This document shows positions 1 to 12,664 of a stretch of DNA of 64,000 nucleotides, piece by piece. Source of the DNA: Rhyacophila brunnea (Eukaryota; Arthropoda; Insecta; Trichoptera; Rhyacophilidae); assembly GCA_022495005.1 (NCBI GenBank), contig JAGYXB010000455.1, forward strand, positions 62,001 through 126,000. The letters run 5' to 3'. Position numbers and translations under genes: made by a program. The notes beneath the pieces are model-generated. The model saw nothing but the letters and a program-made list of their open reading frames with translations. It was not told where the DNA came from and searched no databases. Within the stretch, counting starts at the first letter, position 1. The number at the start of each line of letters is the position of its first letter.

Positions 1-670
1 TTACATACGTAATACACTCTAAGATAGTTAATTTAATGTCATTCCGAAGTTCATATTCCAAAACAACTGTCAACATAAAATTAACTCAATTATTGTAGAA
101 TAAACAAAAATCTTTGTTTTAAAACTACACTACTAAAATAGTTTTGTCGAGATGGCGTAAAATCACTACTACCCAGTATCATTCTTCAAACAACTTCTAT
201 CAAAATAATTACCATCAGATTTTTATTTATCTGAATCGTCCACTTTCACGTCATTTGCAAGAGGTATGGAAAAAAGTTTAGTTTCGTCATATATTTTTTA
301 AAACGATCTAATGCGCATATCATAGCCAACTTGGATCAATTTACGAAGACTTGACCAGTGTTGAAGACAATTGATTCTTTGATAATAGATATCATTGAAG
401 TAAATATAGCATAAGTCATTGAAGTTAATCCAATGTATTGTAAAATAAAATCGCTGTATGTGAAATATTCTTTATCTGTCTTCTCTCAACTCAAAAATCG
501 AGAAGATTTTGTCTTGGCAAGATACCACATCTCATAGATATGCAAATAACATGCACACGTTGACGTTAATCTCCACAAAACAAGTTGGCTGAATGCAAAC
601 CTGCCATGATCATGCGGATTCCAAGTTTACTAGAAAAACTGCAATTGTCGATAACAAGTAATGATGCATT
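1..670. other. AT-rich stretch, nothing recognised
   Basis: No coding region, repeat family or RNA structure could be supported here. Open frames are short and the composition is uniformly A/T-rich. Confidence 0.5.
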
Positions 671-678
671 CATTAAAA

Positions 679-1251
679 CATGGTTTCCCAAACTATGGGT
701 CGCGAGCGAATATTGAGTGGGCACTCGCCACTGTATACATGAATTTAAAAAAATAGGAAGTGATAAATTTGATATTTCATTCAGCTATTTATAATTCCTA
801 AAAATTTTCGGCTATGGTTAACACTAAAACTAAATACCGAAATAAATTGGATATATCAAACTCACTGCGATTAAAAGTAACGAAAGTTGAATTTGATGCT
901 AAAACTGTAATGAAGAAAAATAAGAAACAAATACATCCTTCCCATTGAAATCACTTTGTAAAAAACCTTGCAGGTGTAGGGTGTAGGTATAAGTAATAAT
1001 TTTTTTTATTTAAGCTGTGTTTCTTATTTCAACAGTCTTTCATTCATATTGGTAACACTTATAAAAAATATTTTTTTTATTTCAATTAGAACAAATAAGA
1101 CAGCATTAAGTAGTTTCACGACTCGCCACTAGGGAATCTGAGCATAACCAATATGTATGCTCTCTTTTCTCCAAGACAGCTAAGAGGTGGGTCCCAAGAT
1201 TGGAAATTTTTGTTAGATGGGTCGGAGCCCAGTCAACTTTGGGAACCTTTG
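679..1251. mobile_element. hAT-type MITE with 8-bp target duplication
   Basis: The left end reads CATGGTTTCCCAAACTATGG. The reverse complement of the right end reads CAAAGGTTCCCAAAGTTGAC, so the termini are imperfect inverted repeats built around GGTTCCCAAA, a motif common at hAT-family ends. The octamer CATTAAAA lies directly outside both ends (671-678 and 1252-1259); an 8-bp duplication is the hAT signature. The 573-bp interior has no transposase-like frame, and the open frame at 1106-1309 is unremarkable. I see the duplication and termini directly; the superfamily assignment is inferred from them. Confidence 0.8.
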
Positions 1252-1259
1252 CATTAAAA

Positions 1260-4254
1260 CATAAAAAAGCAGTTACATTTATTATTATTGATAAATATAG
1301 ATAGGTCATTTTAGAAAGTCACCTACTTTATAAAACATAATAATATAAATTATCAAACCTATGTAATGCAGCCTCAATTAAACTAAAAATTATACCTAAT
1401 AATAATATGAAATGAAGCTGTTATTTTATGAAAAGATTCATGGATGCTTTTTCATAATAATATTATAAAATTGTTTCCAAACTTTGGATAATAAATGTGT
1501 TAAATAATATGCGGTCTCTTTTACTCGTACCTCGGCATTAATATTTTAGAACAATTTAGAAAGCCAAGCTTGCTCAAAGTAATTTATTAAAGTAATGCAT
1601 ATTTTTATTTTACTTAAGCCGGTCTGGCGAAAACTTTTCAGATGTCAAAAAAAAGAAAACAGAAAACCAAGGTGACATTCTAGAATCTAGATACTCTGCA
1701 ATGTTATTGTTCTGTTGAAAAACATGAAGAATCGCATTAATACAATTTGTAAGAAATAATAAATAATTAAACCGAGCTTTTAAAAATATACGTAAGTATA
1801 TAGAATTAACTTAATTTTTTTAAATTCGTAAAATGCTTGAAATAACAAATTATTCGAAATATACCACAATCAAACATCTCTGGCATTTTAAATATTTTAT
1901 TAATTATCTCATACATAATGTTCGTTAAGAATCATAGTTTAAATTTTTTCGGTATAAAAATGTAAAATAGAAATTGTAATACTTTAAATATGTACAAGCA
2001 ATTTATTAAGTTTTTGAATTGAATTATTTATAAACGAATTTGTTAAATATTTAAAATATTGCTTATAAAAACCTGGTAAAAGAATTATATTTAATTTTGA
2101 TTTATTAAAAGTAGTGGCAGAGCTCTAGTCTCTGGAGACGTGGACGCAGGTTCGATTTACGTGAATTGAAAAAAACATGTTTCAATGTATGTCTTTCCTC
2201 CAGATAAATTACCCAATAGAATGCGTCAAAGACAAACAACTATTCCTCTTAAAACATTTATATTAATATAACTTCATATAACTTCCGATATTCCTAGTTT
2301 TACCAATGTAAAACTTTATTAATTAATTATTTCACCACACCGTAATGCACACTGTTATAAGATTTCAATAATTTTTTTTTTAATTATAAAGATTGTTTGA
2401 AATTTTTGCATTTATTACATTATTTTTATAATGGATTTCTGCCAATAATTAATTATTCGTTATAATATATATTGTCTATTACATTGTTATTGAATTATAT
2501 TTATTATAAATAACTTAAAGGTACATGTATTTAGCAAACAGTATGTCTAAAATTTAAATAGTATTAATGTTTCTCATTACAACATTTAAAGTATAATATG
2601 ATTATCTGTATCATATGTTATTCACTTAAAAAACATCATTATAGGTAAGTTAGTACCAATGGCGAAGGGTAGGAATAGGATGGTAAGATCTGATATAAAT
2701 AGTGCACACAAAATTTTGTCAGTCATAAGTATTTGTTTGCATCGAACTAAGATCACAAATTGCAGATAGTGAAGAAAATTTCATTAAACCTAGCGTAAAC
2801 CATGCCATAATAGATAGTAGTATAAAAGATTTAGTAAAATGTCTATTAAGTATATAATAGTATTATGGTTTTGTTTAGGCAAGGCTAACGAATTTAAAAA
2901 ACATACAACATATGTAATATGTATTATTAATTAAATGAAAACAAAATATTATGCATGATTAAAAAAGTGTGAACTATTTTTGTCGGATCGCCTATTGGCA
3001 TACCTAAAATATAATGTTTTATTTGAGGCAAAGTTTAATTGAATTTTAAAAATTAACCAGCACCACCTGAAATTTATAGTTATAGTTTAATGAAAACCAA
3101 TTTGACTTTAGTGTGTAAGTACTATTTATGTCGGATGTTGATCGCCATTGATAGGTAATTGATTCTAATTTATTATTTATCGATTTATTTAAAGTTTGTT
3201 GCTTATATAGACTTTAAAATATATTAAAAAAATGTATACCTGCATAGTAACTTTGTAACCATTCTTTTGGCGGAGTTTCTAAATATGTAAATAAAAAATA
3301 GCAGTTTGGTGGAAAATATAAAATCCAGATCACGAGAATTTTTTTTAAATACGAGTTTCCAATAAAATTGTTTGTTTTGTTTGTGGAAATACTAAATCAC
3401 CCTGGAGCTAAAAAACCGACGCCGAATATAAATATATCATAATTCGGCGTTGTATTTTCTGGCATTGTATCGAAAAATAATAATTTTCAATCAAATGAAT
3501 ATGTGGAATCCAAAACACTTTCACGAATGGGAAACTCCCGAATGCTGCAAAACGATAAAATTGACAAAGTATATTATATAACACAATGTACATAAGCACA
3601 CGGCAAAAGTTCACCTCAAAGGACCTGCGTGGAAATGAAAAAAGTTTTCCTTTCCTCATATATGTAATATAGGTTGAATAGTTTTCGCCGGTAAAACTTT
3701 TTAGCAAGTAATGGATTTAGAAATTTTTCTCTGTGTAGTTCAGGTCCGGTTAATGCACTGACCAGTATTTTGGGCCGGTATAATATAATATATATACCTT
3801 ATTACGTATCGCGTATTGTAAGGATTATTCAAATACATAATTACTTATTGGGTAATGTATAATTCAAAAGTACTAATTTAGAATTAGAATTATTATTTTT
3901 TTAGTCACACCCAGAAATCATTCCCAAATTTTATTGCGTGAAATACGTAAATATAAAATACAGATATACACAATAAAAAAGGCCGATTTGAATCTAATGT
4001 ATCCACCCTAAAATAATGAAGCTGAGCTTGCTTGAGCCACTGAGTATTATTTCTATGAATATAGAGACGTATGTAATTGTCTCACATTAGGAAAAGTCAA
4101 AACGATGGTCAATAGGCACGTGTGAATTTATCAACACCCCACCTCAATACTCCAATGCTGCTATCTGAACACTTTAGATACGCATGACGATTTATGCAAG
4201 TGCGTTATTTTTGATAAATTTTTGATATACCAACATTAAACTGTAATCTAGTCT
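1260..4254. other. AT-rich stretch, no gene recognised
   Basis: About 3 kb of A/T-rich sequence. A weak tRNA-like patch near 2106-2165 contains a B-box-like GGTTCGATT and may be a SINE remnant. A 9-bp hairpin stem ACGCCGAAT/ATTCGGCGT sits at 3419-3450. A 99-codon minus-strand open frame (3408-3707) starts with Met but has no recognisable motif and I do not call it a gene. Confidence 0.45.
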
Positions 4255-5636
4255 ATTTTACAACGTTTTTATTAGCTCGTATTCTTATTTGTCCGGTAAA
4301 AATCTTGTAATAGATTTTTAACTAACTTCCCGACTAGCTAGACATTTTAAACTTTTAAAATATATTATCATAAAACGATGCCAATTTATTCTTTTAATAC
4401 TTTTAGCCATATTTAAGTAGAATTGAATTAATTTTCAGTTAATTCTGCTTTGTATAAAAGTTATTTCGACACCATTATTGGTTGCTAGGGGGGTCTGGGG
4501 TCCTAGCAACTAAATTAATAATATATCCGTGCGTTACTATGGAAATCAATATGACATGTCAAATTCATAATTTCAGTATTATTTCTACCAAGTATATTTT
4601 TTTTGATCGTTTAAGCTAGTCAAGTCACGTTTATATGATTCAACAGAAAATTTAAAAACGTTGTAAGTATATAAAAAGTTCTTTTTATCGTGTAATTATT
4701 TTTTTAAGTTTCATCAACCTTCGTTAATAATAAACTAAAAATATAAGTTTTAATATATATAACGAAAAAAAATACAATCATTTAAAAATATTATCTCAGT
4801 ACATATTAATTTCCGTGGTCCATTTGGTGAGAATATTTAAAAAAAAAATTTTTTTGAACTATTATTTACATATAGATTGATTTTATATTTCAGAGGAAGT
4901 TATTTATTAGAAAATTTTTAATCAGTGATTCATGGACACTCGCCGTGAATTAAAATAAGGTAAGTCTGAAAAATTCTCCAAAAAATGGTAAAAACTTTTT
5001 ATCAAATTTAAAAAAAAAACTTTAATTTTAATTTTTATGAATAGGTAGTAGATATGAGTGATAATTAGTAATACTGCGCGTCAGAGCCAAGTTGTACTGA
5101 GTTAAATTTTGCCTTAAATGATTTTGTATCTAAATTATTATATTTGTTAGACCAATTCTCACTTTGAGAAGAAAACACAGAAACATAAAATTAAATAATT
5201 ACTAGATAAAAAGAACTTTTCATATACAACGTTTTTCAATTTTCTGTTTAATCATAGAAACTTGACTTGACTAGCTTAAACGATCAAAAAAATTTTTACT
5301 TGATAGAAATAATACTGAAATGTCATTTGACATGTCATATTGATTTCCATAGTAACGCACGTATATATTAATAATTTAGTTGCTCGGACCCCAGACCCCT
5401 AGCAACCGATAATGGTGTCGAAATAACTTTTCATACAAAACAGAATTAACTGAAAATGAATTCAATTCTACTTAAAGATGGCTTGACAAATGCATTGGCA
5501 TCGTATTCTGATATATTCTAAAAGTTTCAAATGTCTAGCTAGTCGGGAAGTTAGTTAAAAATCGAATGCAAGATTTATAACGGACAAAGAACCACCAGAC
5601 AAATAAGAATACGTGCTAAGAAAAACGTTGTAAAAT
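4255..5636. mobile_element. large fold-back element (long inverted repeats)
   Basis: The left arm (about 4255-4715) and right arm (about 5185-5636) are imperfect reverse complements along their length. Examples are TTTTACAACGTTTTT at the left edge against AAAAACGTTGTAAAA at the right edge, and the GACATGTC-, GGGGTC- and GTTCTTTTTATC-containing segments in mirrored order. The central spacer (about 4716-5184) is A/T-rich and non-coding. Arms of about 450 bp make up about two thirds of the element, as in fold-back or long-TIR non-autonomous DNA transposons. No clean target duplication is visible at the edges, so the superfamily is unknown. Confidence 0.75.
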
Positions 5637-7225
5637 CGTTTTGTTTTCCCAAAAGTGTATTTTTTTGACATAAGAGAGTCTAGCTCTGAGCTCCTAATAA
5701 TATATTTATATATAGGTGGTTACTTTATTTTAAATACAACTTTAATAATATGCATACGTACTATACGTAATATTATGTCATCAATTTTATCGAGGGTTGC
5801 CTGTTTACACGTGTGGTCATTAGTGCAACTAGTGATTACTAATGATTAACACTAAGTCCGTGTAAACAAGTCTTAAGTTGCCACTTTTTGTACTAATAAA
5901 ATAAAAAAAAATGAGAAAATGAGATTTAAAAAACCATCTTCATGTTTCATTATCATTTAGTTGAATTACATTATCATTATTAATATCATTTAGTTAAAGA
6001 TAAAAAGTCTCTAAAATAATGCAAAGTTTTCAGATAGAAGCGGTGGAGTGATGAGGTATGGTGAGAGTAGTGAAGTGCGTCTATATACAACCTTTTATAT
6101 CTTGTGGGATCATTAAATTTGACCTCTCAGTCGAGTGTGGTACTAACGTATGTGTCTAAAGTTACTGACTAAATTTTAATAAAAATATGGTATGTACGAT
6201 TGGGTAGAGTGGTGCGCATCTAAATACAACCGCTGTCTATCCCATTGATTTTAAACAACAAATATAATCAAATCAGTCTACTTTTTTGGCTTATACGCGG
6301 AATATCACTATTAAAATATGTCTATATAATATACCTATTCAGATACAACAATGAAACGGTTTCATTATGTACCTATTTAAATCACCATGTAAGCTATTTA
6401 TTAGAGTAGTGTTTTAAAATTTGCTTAACAAATTCAGTAAGATGATCGAATGCGATCATCGCACGTATAATATGTAAAAACACGAGACTAAACATATATA
6501 AAACAGTCTATTTTATGTAAAGAGTCTCAATACACAGAAGTTCTATATATGTGTTATATTTGACAGTATGCGGAAAAGCTACTGAAAGATTAACATAACG
6601 ATGTAAGTATATAGAGCTTTACTGAAGTTAATAAAAGAATGGGATATAAGAGAGATACATTGAAAAGTATTTAATTAAAGCACATAAAAGAAGCTTTCGA
6701 CTTTAAAGTGGCAAACGAAAACGTATTGCATATAATGTTACCCTTATCCGGGGGCTAACGTGTCAAACAAGAATAGCACAGGATGTATCGCAGTAATACA
6801 GAATACAAACACATAAAGCAACCCTTAGAAATAGGGCGCAATTCTGTCCGGCGCCCTATAATTTCCCTCTGCGGTCCTGTTACAACACTAGCCCTAAGAA
6901 ACCCGACTAAATAAATGTGATAACGGTTGACCGGTTTTTTCCCCATTTAAATTGTTGGGCGGCGATGGAGGCGAAAAGGTTTGAGAGCCATTGTCAACAA
7001 AAACGTAAAGGCTTAGCTCTGGTGACGCAATGAATGGATCTGAAGTATTTCCGGTAATAAGTCTGCGTTTGAATAAGAAGGCAACAATTACAAGGAAAGT
7101 GATAATATTTTAGAGATATCACCAATCCAAAAGTTCTACGATTCATAACGTGGAATTTTATCGATTCAAAGGTAAATATTGGCATATGTTATTATCCATA
7201 AAGCATAGGTGGTTATATTATACAT
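5637..7225. other. mostly unassigned sequence with one weak tandem pair
   Basis: No gene recognised. The segment around 6070-6092 (GTGAAGTGCGTCTATATACA) recurs diverged 139 bp later at 6209-6231 (GTGGTGCGCATCTAAATACA), suggesting an old tandem duplication or repeat family. The stretch at 6735-6970 is richer in G/C than its surroundings and may be an unidentified repeat or exon remnant. Confidence 0.35.
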
Positions 7226-7380
7226 TTCTCTCGACCATGTCCGATCCTAATGGATCATATGGGCCTCTACAGAGTAGAGGTTTGTATTAACAGATTTTGT
7301 TTTTTTACGAGAAATGGATGTCAGGCACTTGCTCAACCTATTGGGTCCATACCCTGACAGACACAAATTGAAAAACAATA
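7226..7380 (-). mobile_element. SINE-A copy, 5' truncated
   Basis: This copy shares the body of a repeat family seen at 19831, 25469, 39461 and 42206: CGACCATGTCCGATCCTAAT, a CATATGGGCCTC-type segment and an ACGAGAAATGGATGTCA-type segment. The tRNA-like head present in the copies at 25.5 and 42.2 kb is missing. In family orientation the element runs on the minus strand, with its 3' end on the left. Family membership is read directly from the shared sequence. Confidence 0.75.
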
Positions 7381-7384
7381 TTAC

Positions 7385-8980
7385 AAGTATTTTATAAACA
7401 CGCATTGCTATACGATGTTTTGGATGTATTTCATTATCGCTTCTTTAATAATATTTGTTATAAACCTGTTATATGACACTATAGATTTAGATTAGTCTAA
7501 AGATTGTATCTATCTATATCTAAGGGTCCATTCCGACAGTAAGTTCAAATTTCCATTCGAATGAGAAGAAGTTAAGATGATATAGCATTATTATTATAAA
7601 TAGGTAGTCTTTAGTTTTACTATTTTGAAAGAACATAATATATACAGCGCAATTTGTCATAATAATAAAAAAACGTGTAATTATTTACCGCAAGAGAACT
7701 TGGGTTTGTTTATAAAGTAGATGGAACTATGCAAACGATTATACATTTATAATATAATTTGATGTGAAAATTGATCATGAAAAATCATGTAGAGTTTACA
7801 ATAAATTATAAATGAATAATTTTTATTTTGCAGGAATTCACTGAATACAAAGTATTCACCCCTATAGGGAGTTAGCAAAGATCTTCCATAAATTTAATTG
7901 TCTGTAGAAATTAACGAAATTAATAAAATGTAAAAAAGTAATACGTAAACTCCGGTTCAATAAATGAGTCGCCTAGAGTCATAACTCACATTTTGCAATT
8001 TTGTCATTTTTAGTTAAATATACCAATTGATTCTAAAGGCATTAATATATCGCCACTGTTCTGGCAGAAGACACTAATTCGAAAAAATGACATATTGAGT
8101 TAATTATACCAAAATGTTCCTTATTTCAAACTTTACCGTCTGGAAACCTTCTTAATAAATAAACAGTCTTTATTTTAAAGTCATCCTTTTTACGATTACT
8201 TAATAAACTCACATGATAGACCATTTCAAACATTTTAACAAAGTTAAATTACTCAAAACTAGTATTCTCCAGTTAGTGTGTTCTGCCAGAACAAAGACAA
8301 TATTATATAAAGACAAATATTTGGATTTCAAAAATCACTTTAAACCATGTGAAAATCGTTGACAAAGTTGACTGTTAAGTTAAGTGACATAACTCACATT
8401 TTTCAATGAATAACCTTACCTAATCCAACCAAATAGAGGGATATATTTTTCATAGTGTGCTGTGTGTCTGCAACCTTAGAAGTAATTTATATATATATAT
8501 ATATATTTTTTTTTAAATAATCCAAATCGACTAACTCATTCATTAATATTATTCAAAGGAATTCTATTCTTCTAATTATAAAAAAACAGTACTCTGGTGT
8601 TTTTGTGATTATCTCAAAACTCGATTTTTGGAGTATGTGAATTATGACTATAGGCAACTCAAATGTATTCATATTATAATAAAATGATCTCATATTTATT
8701 ATTAAATTGATTTGGTGTGTTCTAATAAATTCACGATATTAGCAATATATAACTTACATTATATTGTTAAAAAAGTTTTTTACAATAACAAAATATAATG
8801 TTTATTGATTATTGTACCTACCTATAAGTGAATGTATCGACCTGTAGAATTTAACGTTAATTGTATTTTCATTTCTTGTGAATGTATCAAATTACAAGTT
8901 CACGTCGTTCAGAAACAACAATATAATGTTGCTTCTCGAAGAAGTTCCCGAATAGGTTTGTTTAGAATAACTGGTTTTAG
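7385..8980. other. AT-rich stretch with a short AT microsatellite
   Basis: No gene seen. A dinucleotide AT run followed by poly-T occurs near 8488-8516. The rest shows no repeat that I could match elsewhere in the window. Confidence 0.4.
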
Positions 8981-8984
8981 CCAC

Positions 8985-9110
8985 TGTTTTGGATCCAGAC
9001 AGATATTGAAAAACAACATAAGAATTTGTTATACGCTGGATTTGAACCTGCGACTCACAACTTCATAAATGGACACTTTACCATTAATCCATCTCGGCCG
9101 ACTTGACAAT
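8985..9110 (-). mobile_element. diverged SINE-A copy with tRNA-like head
   Basis: Read on the minus strand, a tRNA-like head (GGCCGAGATGGATTAATGG, then the B-box-like GGTTCAAATCC) is followed by TGTTGTTTTTCAATAT, matching the order head - TTGTTTTTCAAT - body in the better preserved SINE-A at 42.2 kb. The copy is strongly diverged and ends early. Confidence 0.55.
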
Positions 9111-9430
9111 TATGACAACATGACGTAAAATATGCTTCACAAAGTAAAAAGTAATAACATGAAAAAGCGGAAGTATAAAAGCTAAGCTAAATATACCCAA
9201 TTTTTTGATATAATAACACAATATCCACTGAAACTTATTCTCACGTATTTGAAACATAAAATATCCGCTGAATATATAATAATAAAATATTTATTAATTG
9301 CTATCCCAATTAGCATCAAATGACAGGCTGGTTCTGCGCCTTAGAAAAATAATCAACGCTTTTTAAGTTAGTTAACAAGAAGGAACAAAAAGGATCAACA
9401 CAACCAAGAATAGCAGAGTTTTTATTTCAA

Positions 9431-9795
9431 CATTATCAGCCGGTATCAATCAACTTTTGCATGAAAGCCTGTTCTAGCTCCCTCCACTCTTCTCCGTCCC
9501 TAATTTTTTGCTGTCATGTACGTCCACCAAACTTTATGAGTTTGTCTATCCAGTAGGTTTTAGGGCATTCCCGTGGGCGTTTAGTGCTCATCGGATACTA
9601 CCGTATGACGGAATTTTGTCCAGCGGTTGTCCACTCACCGAGCGACATATCCAGCTCATTGTCATTTCATTTTGCTTAGCGACTTCTATTACATTGCGTA
9701 TTCTTGTCTGCTTCTTTATTCAATGGTTTATTTTGTAATTTTTACACGTTATGCTCAACATCCACCTTTCCTTGCCACGTTGCGCTACTCCTATT
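9431..9795 (-). pseudogene. LINE C-terminal fossil (same family as 26.7 kb)
   Basis: The plus strand follows the same layout as the better preserved minus-strand LINE end at 26728-27099: a segment like TTCTAGCTCCCTCCACTCTT, then the AACTTTATGAGTTTGTC, CGTGGGCGTTTAGT and TTATGCTCAACATCCACC segments in the same order. On the minus strand this corresponds to the last ~110 codons of a non-LTR retrotransposon reverse-transcriptase ORF, now with stops and frame shifts. Overlapping plus-strand open frames (9508-9738, 9627-9842) are shadows. Confidence 0.6.
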
Positions 9796-10007
9796 TTTTT
9801 GATGTTTTACATGCATACGTGAGGTTTAGTATTACACATTAGTTGAAGACTTTATCATCTACATCATAAAGCCAAAACAGTATTCATTGAACATACATTT
9901 TTTTTTAAATTCAGGATCATCGATATGCTTCGTTAAAGTATAATAGAGTAAACTGTGTTACTGAGTTTTGACGAATATAACAATATTGAATTTAATAACA
10001 CTTAGAG

Positions 10008-10776
10008 CAGGGGTCAGCAACAGATGGTCCTAACGTACATTTTTGGGACCCATACGTGGCTGTCAATAGGTACTAACATAACATGCGTCCCGAATATTGA
10101 ATTATTTCAATAATAAATCCTTTTTATTTTTTATGTAGCAAATATTTATCTGTAGCTGGATGGATGGTAAACATAAAAATGGAGTTTCATTGCTATTGTT
10201 GAAATTATCAATCTGATTTTTAGGAAGATTATAAATTTTCATGCATAAAAATATTTTCAAACATTTAATTTTTAAACGAAAATATTAAAATTACAATATG
10301 ATTAAGAAAAAATTCAAGAATGAATTTTTATTGGAAAAAATTTAAAAAAAATTATCGATGCTTCCCCAAAAAAAAAAAATCGTAGATGATAGTAGTCGCA
10401 TTTTCAAACAATTTTCCAAACAAGGATTATCTGAATTAAAATTGTTTTAACATTTTAATAATACGTTTCATTTTCTACTGATTTGTACATGTTTAAATTT
10501 GAGTGTGCACTTATAAATCGGTCTTAAGATAATATGTTTATAGCCCTAAACTAAAGAACTTAGGTATTACATAATTAACGAGGCAGACGGTATTTTTTTG
10601 ATTTAGTATATAATTTTTTGTTAAGTTAATAGCATTTTTTCATTCCATTCGTTGCATATAAATTAAAATATTTATTTATATCTCAAGATTGAATTATTAT
10701 AAATTAATCTATTCTTAAGCATTTGTACTTAAAGTGTTAAACTTGGTCCGTGCGTCTGAAAGCTTGTCGACCCCTG
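10008..10776. mobile_element. hAT-like MITE (CAGGGGTC termini)
   Basis: The left end CAGGGGTCAGCAACAGATGG is mirrored by the right end, whose reverse complement is CAGGGGTCGACAAGCTTTCA. GGTCC follows slightly further in on both sides. CAGGGGTCNNCAA is a typical hAT-family terminus. The flanking octamers acttagag and cattagcg are only partly alike (TTAG plus a final G), consistent with an aged 8-bp duplication. The 769-bp interior is A/T-rich and non-coding. Confidence 0.7.
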
Positions 10777-10784
10777 CATTAGCG

Positions 10785-11240
10785 TATGTTTTCATTACCT
10801 AGCTGAAATTATTCATTTGTCATCATGATGAGTGACATATTTTTGAAACTAAGTCACATGTTAGTAATTTACATATTAATATATAGTGCGCACACAGTCA
10901 TATTGTGGCATGTTTTCGGCGGCACAATGTTTTTAAGAAAATTGAATTAATTAGGAAAATTAAAAAGCCTGTGTGGTAATTGAAAATGACATGACATCAA
11001 AATTTTAGAATAATGTTACACAAATTATGTATTCGTGATGTTGTTCAAATAAAATTTCATTAAAGCTCTCTGCGTGAGCTTTGATCTATTAACATATTTT
11101 AAATATAAAAGAAATTCATTAACAAAAAAATGTGGGTGTTCATATAAAATCAAGAAAATTCTGGAAAAAATCCGAATATCAATCTATTGTATGCCTAGTG
11201 ACTACTAATTGAACTCTACACGTGTTAATCAAATTCAATA
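10785..11240. other. AT-rich stretch, nothing recognised
   Basis: No coding potential or repeat identified. Confidence 0.4.
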
Positions 11241-11243
11241 ACT

Positions 11244-11289
11244 AACTATAATTGAAGTAATCATTTCACTCCCTACTTCAATTATAGTT
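11244..11289. repeat. perfect 16-bp hairpin at edge of dispersed repeat
   Basis: AACTATAATTGAAGTA (11244-11259) and its exact reverse complement (11274-11289) are separated by 14 nt. The hairpin abuts the start of the dispersed repeat at 11289 and is absent at the same edge of the second copy at 46.4 kb. Confidence 0.7.
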
Positions 11290-11912
11290 TGTCAATTTAT
11301 GACTACGGCCGTATGTTGTAGCTTAATCACTGGGGAATGCCAAAAGAAATGGCGTATTTCAAAAAAACACAACTTTATTCTTAGGTCAATAGTTATTATA
11401 AAGCAATCACTATTCATAGGATGATGATGATCACACTTGAATGGTCAAAAACCTAGCTTCAAATTAGTATCTTTAGAATTATTATCTTCAAATGTGTTAA
11501 TCTTGCCCATTTTTTGAATAATAAAATGCCTAATTCTTGTCAAATTTGGGATCACAGAGATTATCAATATAATTTTTTATCGTAAATATTTCACTATAAT
11601 AATGTCAACATAAATTATACTAATGGTTTTATAAATGCGTTTAAAATTTAATTAATCTAAAAAATATTAACACCACTGCACATGCATGTACTGAAATATG
11701 ACGATATTCTAAAACATTAGAGCGAGAGGTTTAAAAGAATGCTATTTTATGCAATAAAAATATTTTATGCAGTCATCAAATGTTTAAAATAAATATAAAG
11801 GATAATAAGGCTTCAAAATTATATAAATAGATTATCTAGAACGTTTAAGGAAGGTCCAGGATCATGGTTTGAAAATGCAATAAAAGCTCCATTTTGACCT
11901 ACGCTGAGCATG
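11289..11912. repeat. unclassified dispersed repeat, copy A
   Basis: Collinear with 46449-47028 over about 600 bp, with small indels. Shared blocks include TTGTCAATTTATG, GTATTTCAAAAAAA, AATTTGGGATCACAGAGATTAT, TAACACCACTGCACATG and CCATTTTGACCTACG. No terminal inverted repeats, tRNA head or coding frame are evident, so it cannot be placed in a known class. It could be the 3' end of an autonomous element or a non-autonomous element with short termini. Confidence 0.75.
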
Positions 11913-11914
11913 TC

Positions 11915-12287
11915 CCCCCTTAAGGTGTAAACATTATGGTGCTAAGATTTCTCCTAAATTTAGTTTAGTCGTTGTACCTACTAGCTAATATAACATATTA
12001 TAAGTATAATTTTTATTTACCTATGTCTTAATAAATAAACAAGATTTTTGGCCAAATACAGATAAATCAAGTTATCCGTTATTCCACTGTATTGTCAATT
12101 TATCCTTTTGAGGTTAGGGGTTGCTGAAGGCTACTTATGCTATCAAGTATGTGTGTGCCGTTGGAATGTAACATTCTTCTTTGAAAATGTATATATTTTA
12201 TCTACATAGATAATCATTAGGCAGCGGTATTCTTAATATTATTACTTTATTAATTATGTAATATGTTATATTAGGTTACATGTAGGT
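11915..12287. other. unassigned sequence
   Basis: No gene or repeat recognised between the dispersed repeat and the hairpin element. Confidence 0.4.
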
Positions 12288-12662
12288 TGTACGTATGCAG
12301 TTCATCGTGGAACACTTATTCGTGCGCCGCAGTACGTGAAACATGAGTTCGTATAACATTTTATCAAATGACGAGTTCTTCGTTGAACATTTCACCGTGG
12401 AATACATTTGTACGTATCTTACAAAATGCGGCGATAGTTTGCAAATAGTACCTACTGTTCCAATATTAGATTAACCCTTACCTTATATAACGTAACCTAA
12501 CCTAACCCAGTAAAGACATCTCCTAAAATTTGCCACATATTGTAGCATACATACAAATATACTCCAACGAAGAACTTATAATTTGATTAAATGTTACACG
12601 AACTCATGTTTCACGTACTGCGGTGCACGAATAAGTGTCATGCGGTAAACTGTTTATGTACA
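12288..12662. mobile_element. hairpin MITE, nearly all stem
   Basis: The left arm (about 12288-12424) is reverse-complementary to the right arm (about 12538-12662). The best block is CGCAGTACGTGAAACATGAG (12329-12348) against its complement at 12603-12622. AGTTCTTCGTTG and ATTTGTACGTAT-type blocks also mirror further in. The unpaired centre is only about 110 nt and includes two TAACC repeats. Read as a non-autonomous element because almost its whole length is inverted repeat. No confident target duplication was seen. Confidence 0.7.
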
Positions 12663-12664
12663 AA

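Noticed and set aside
12486..12506. TAACC repeats suggesting an internal telomere
   Set aside because: Only two units here (and two to three at 46359); too short to mean telomeric sequence, and located within a hairpin element.
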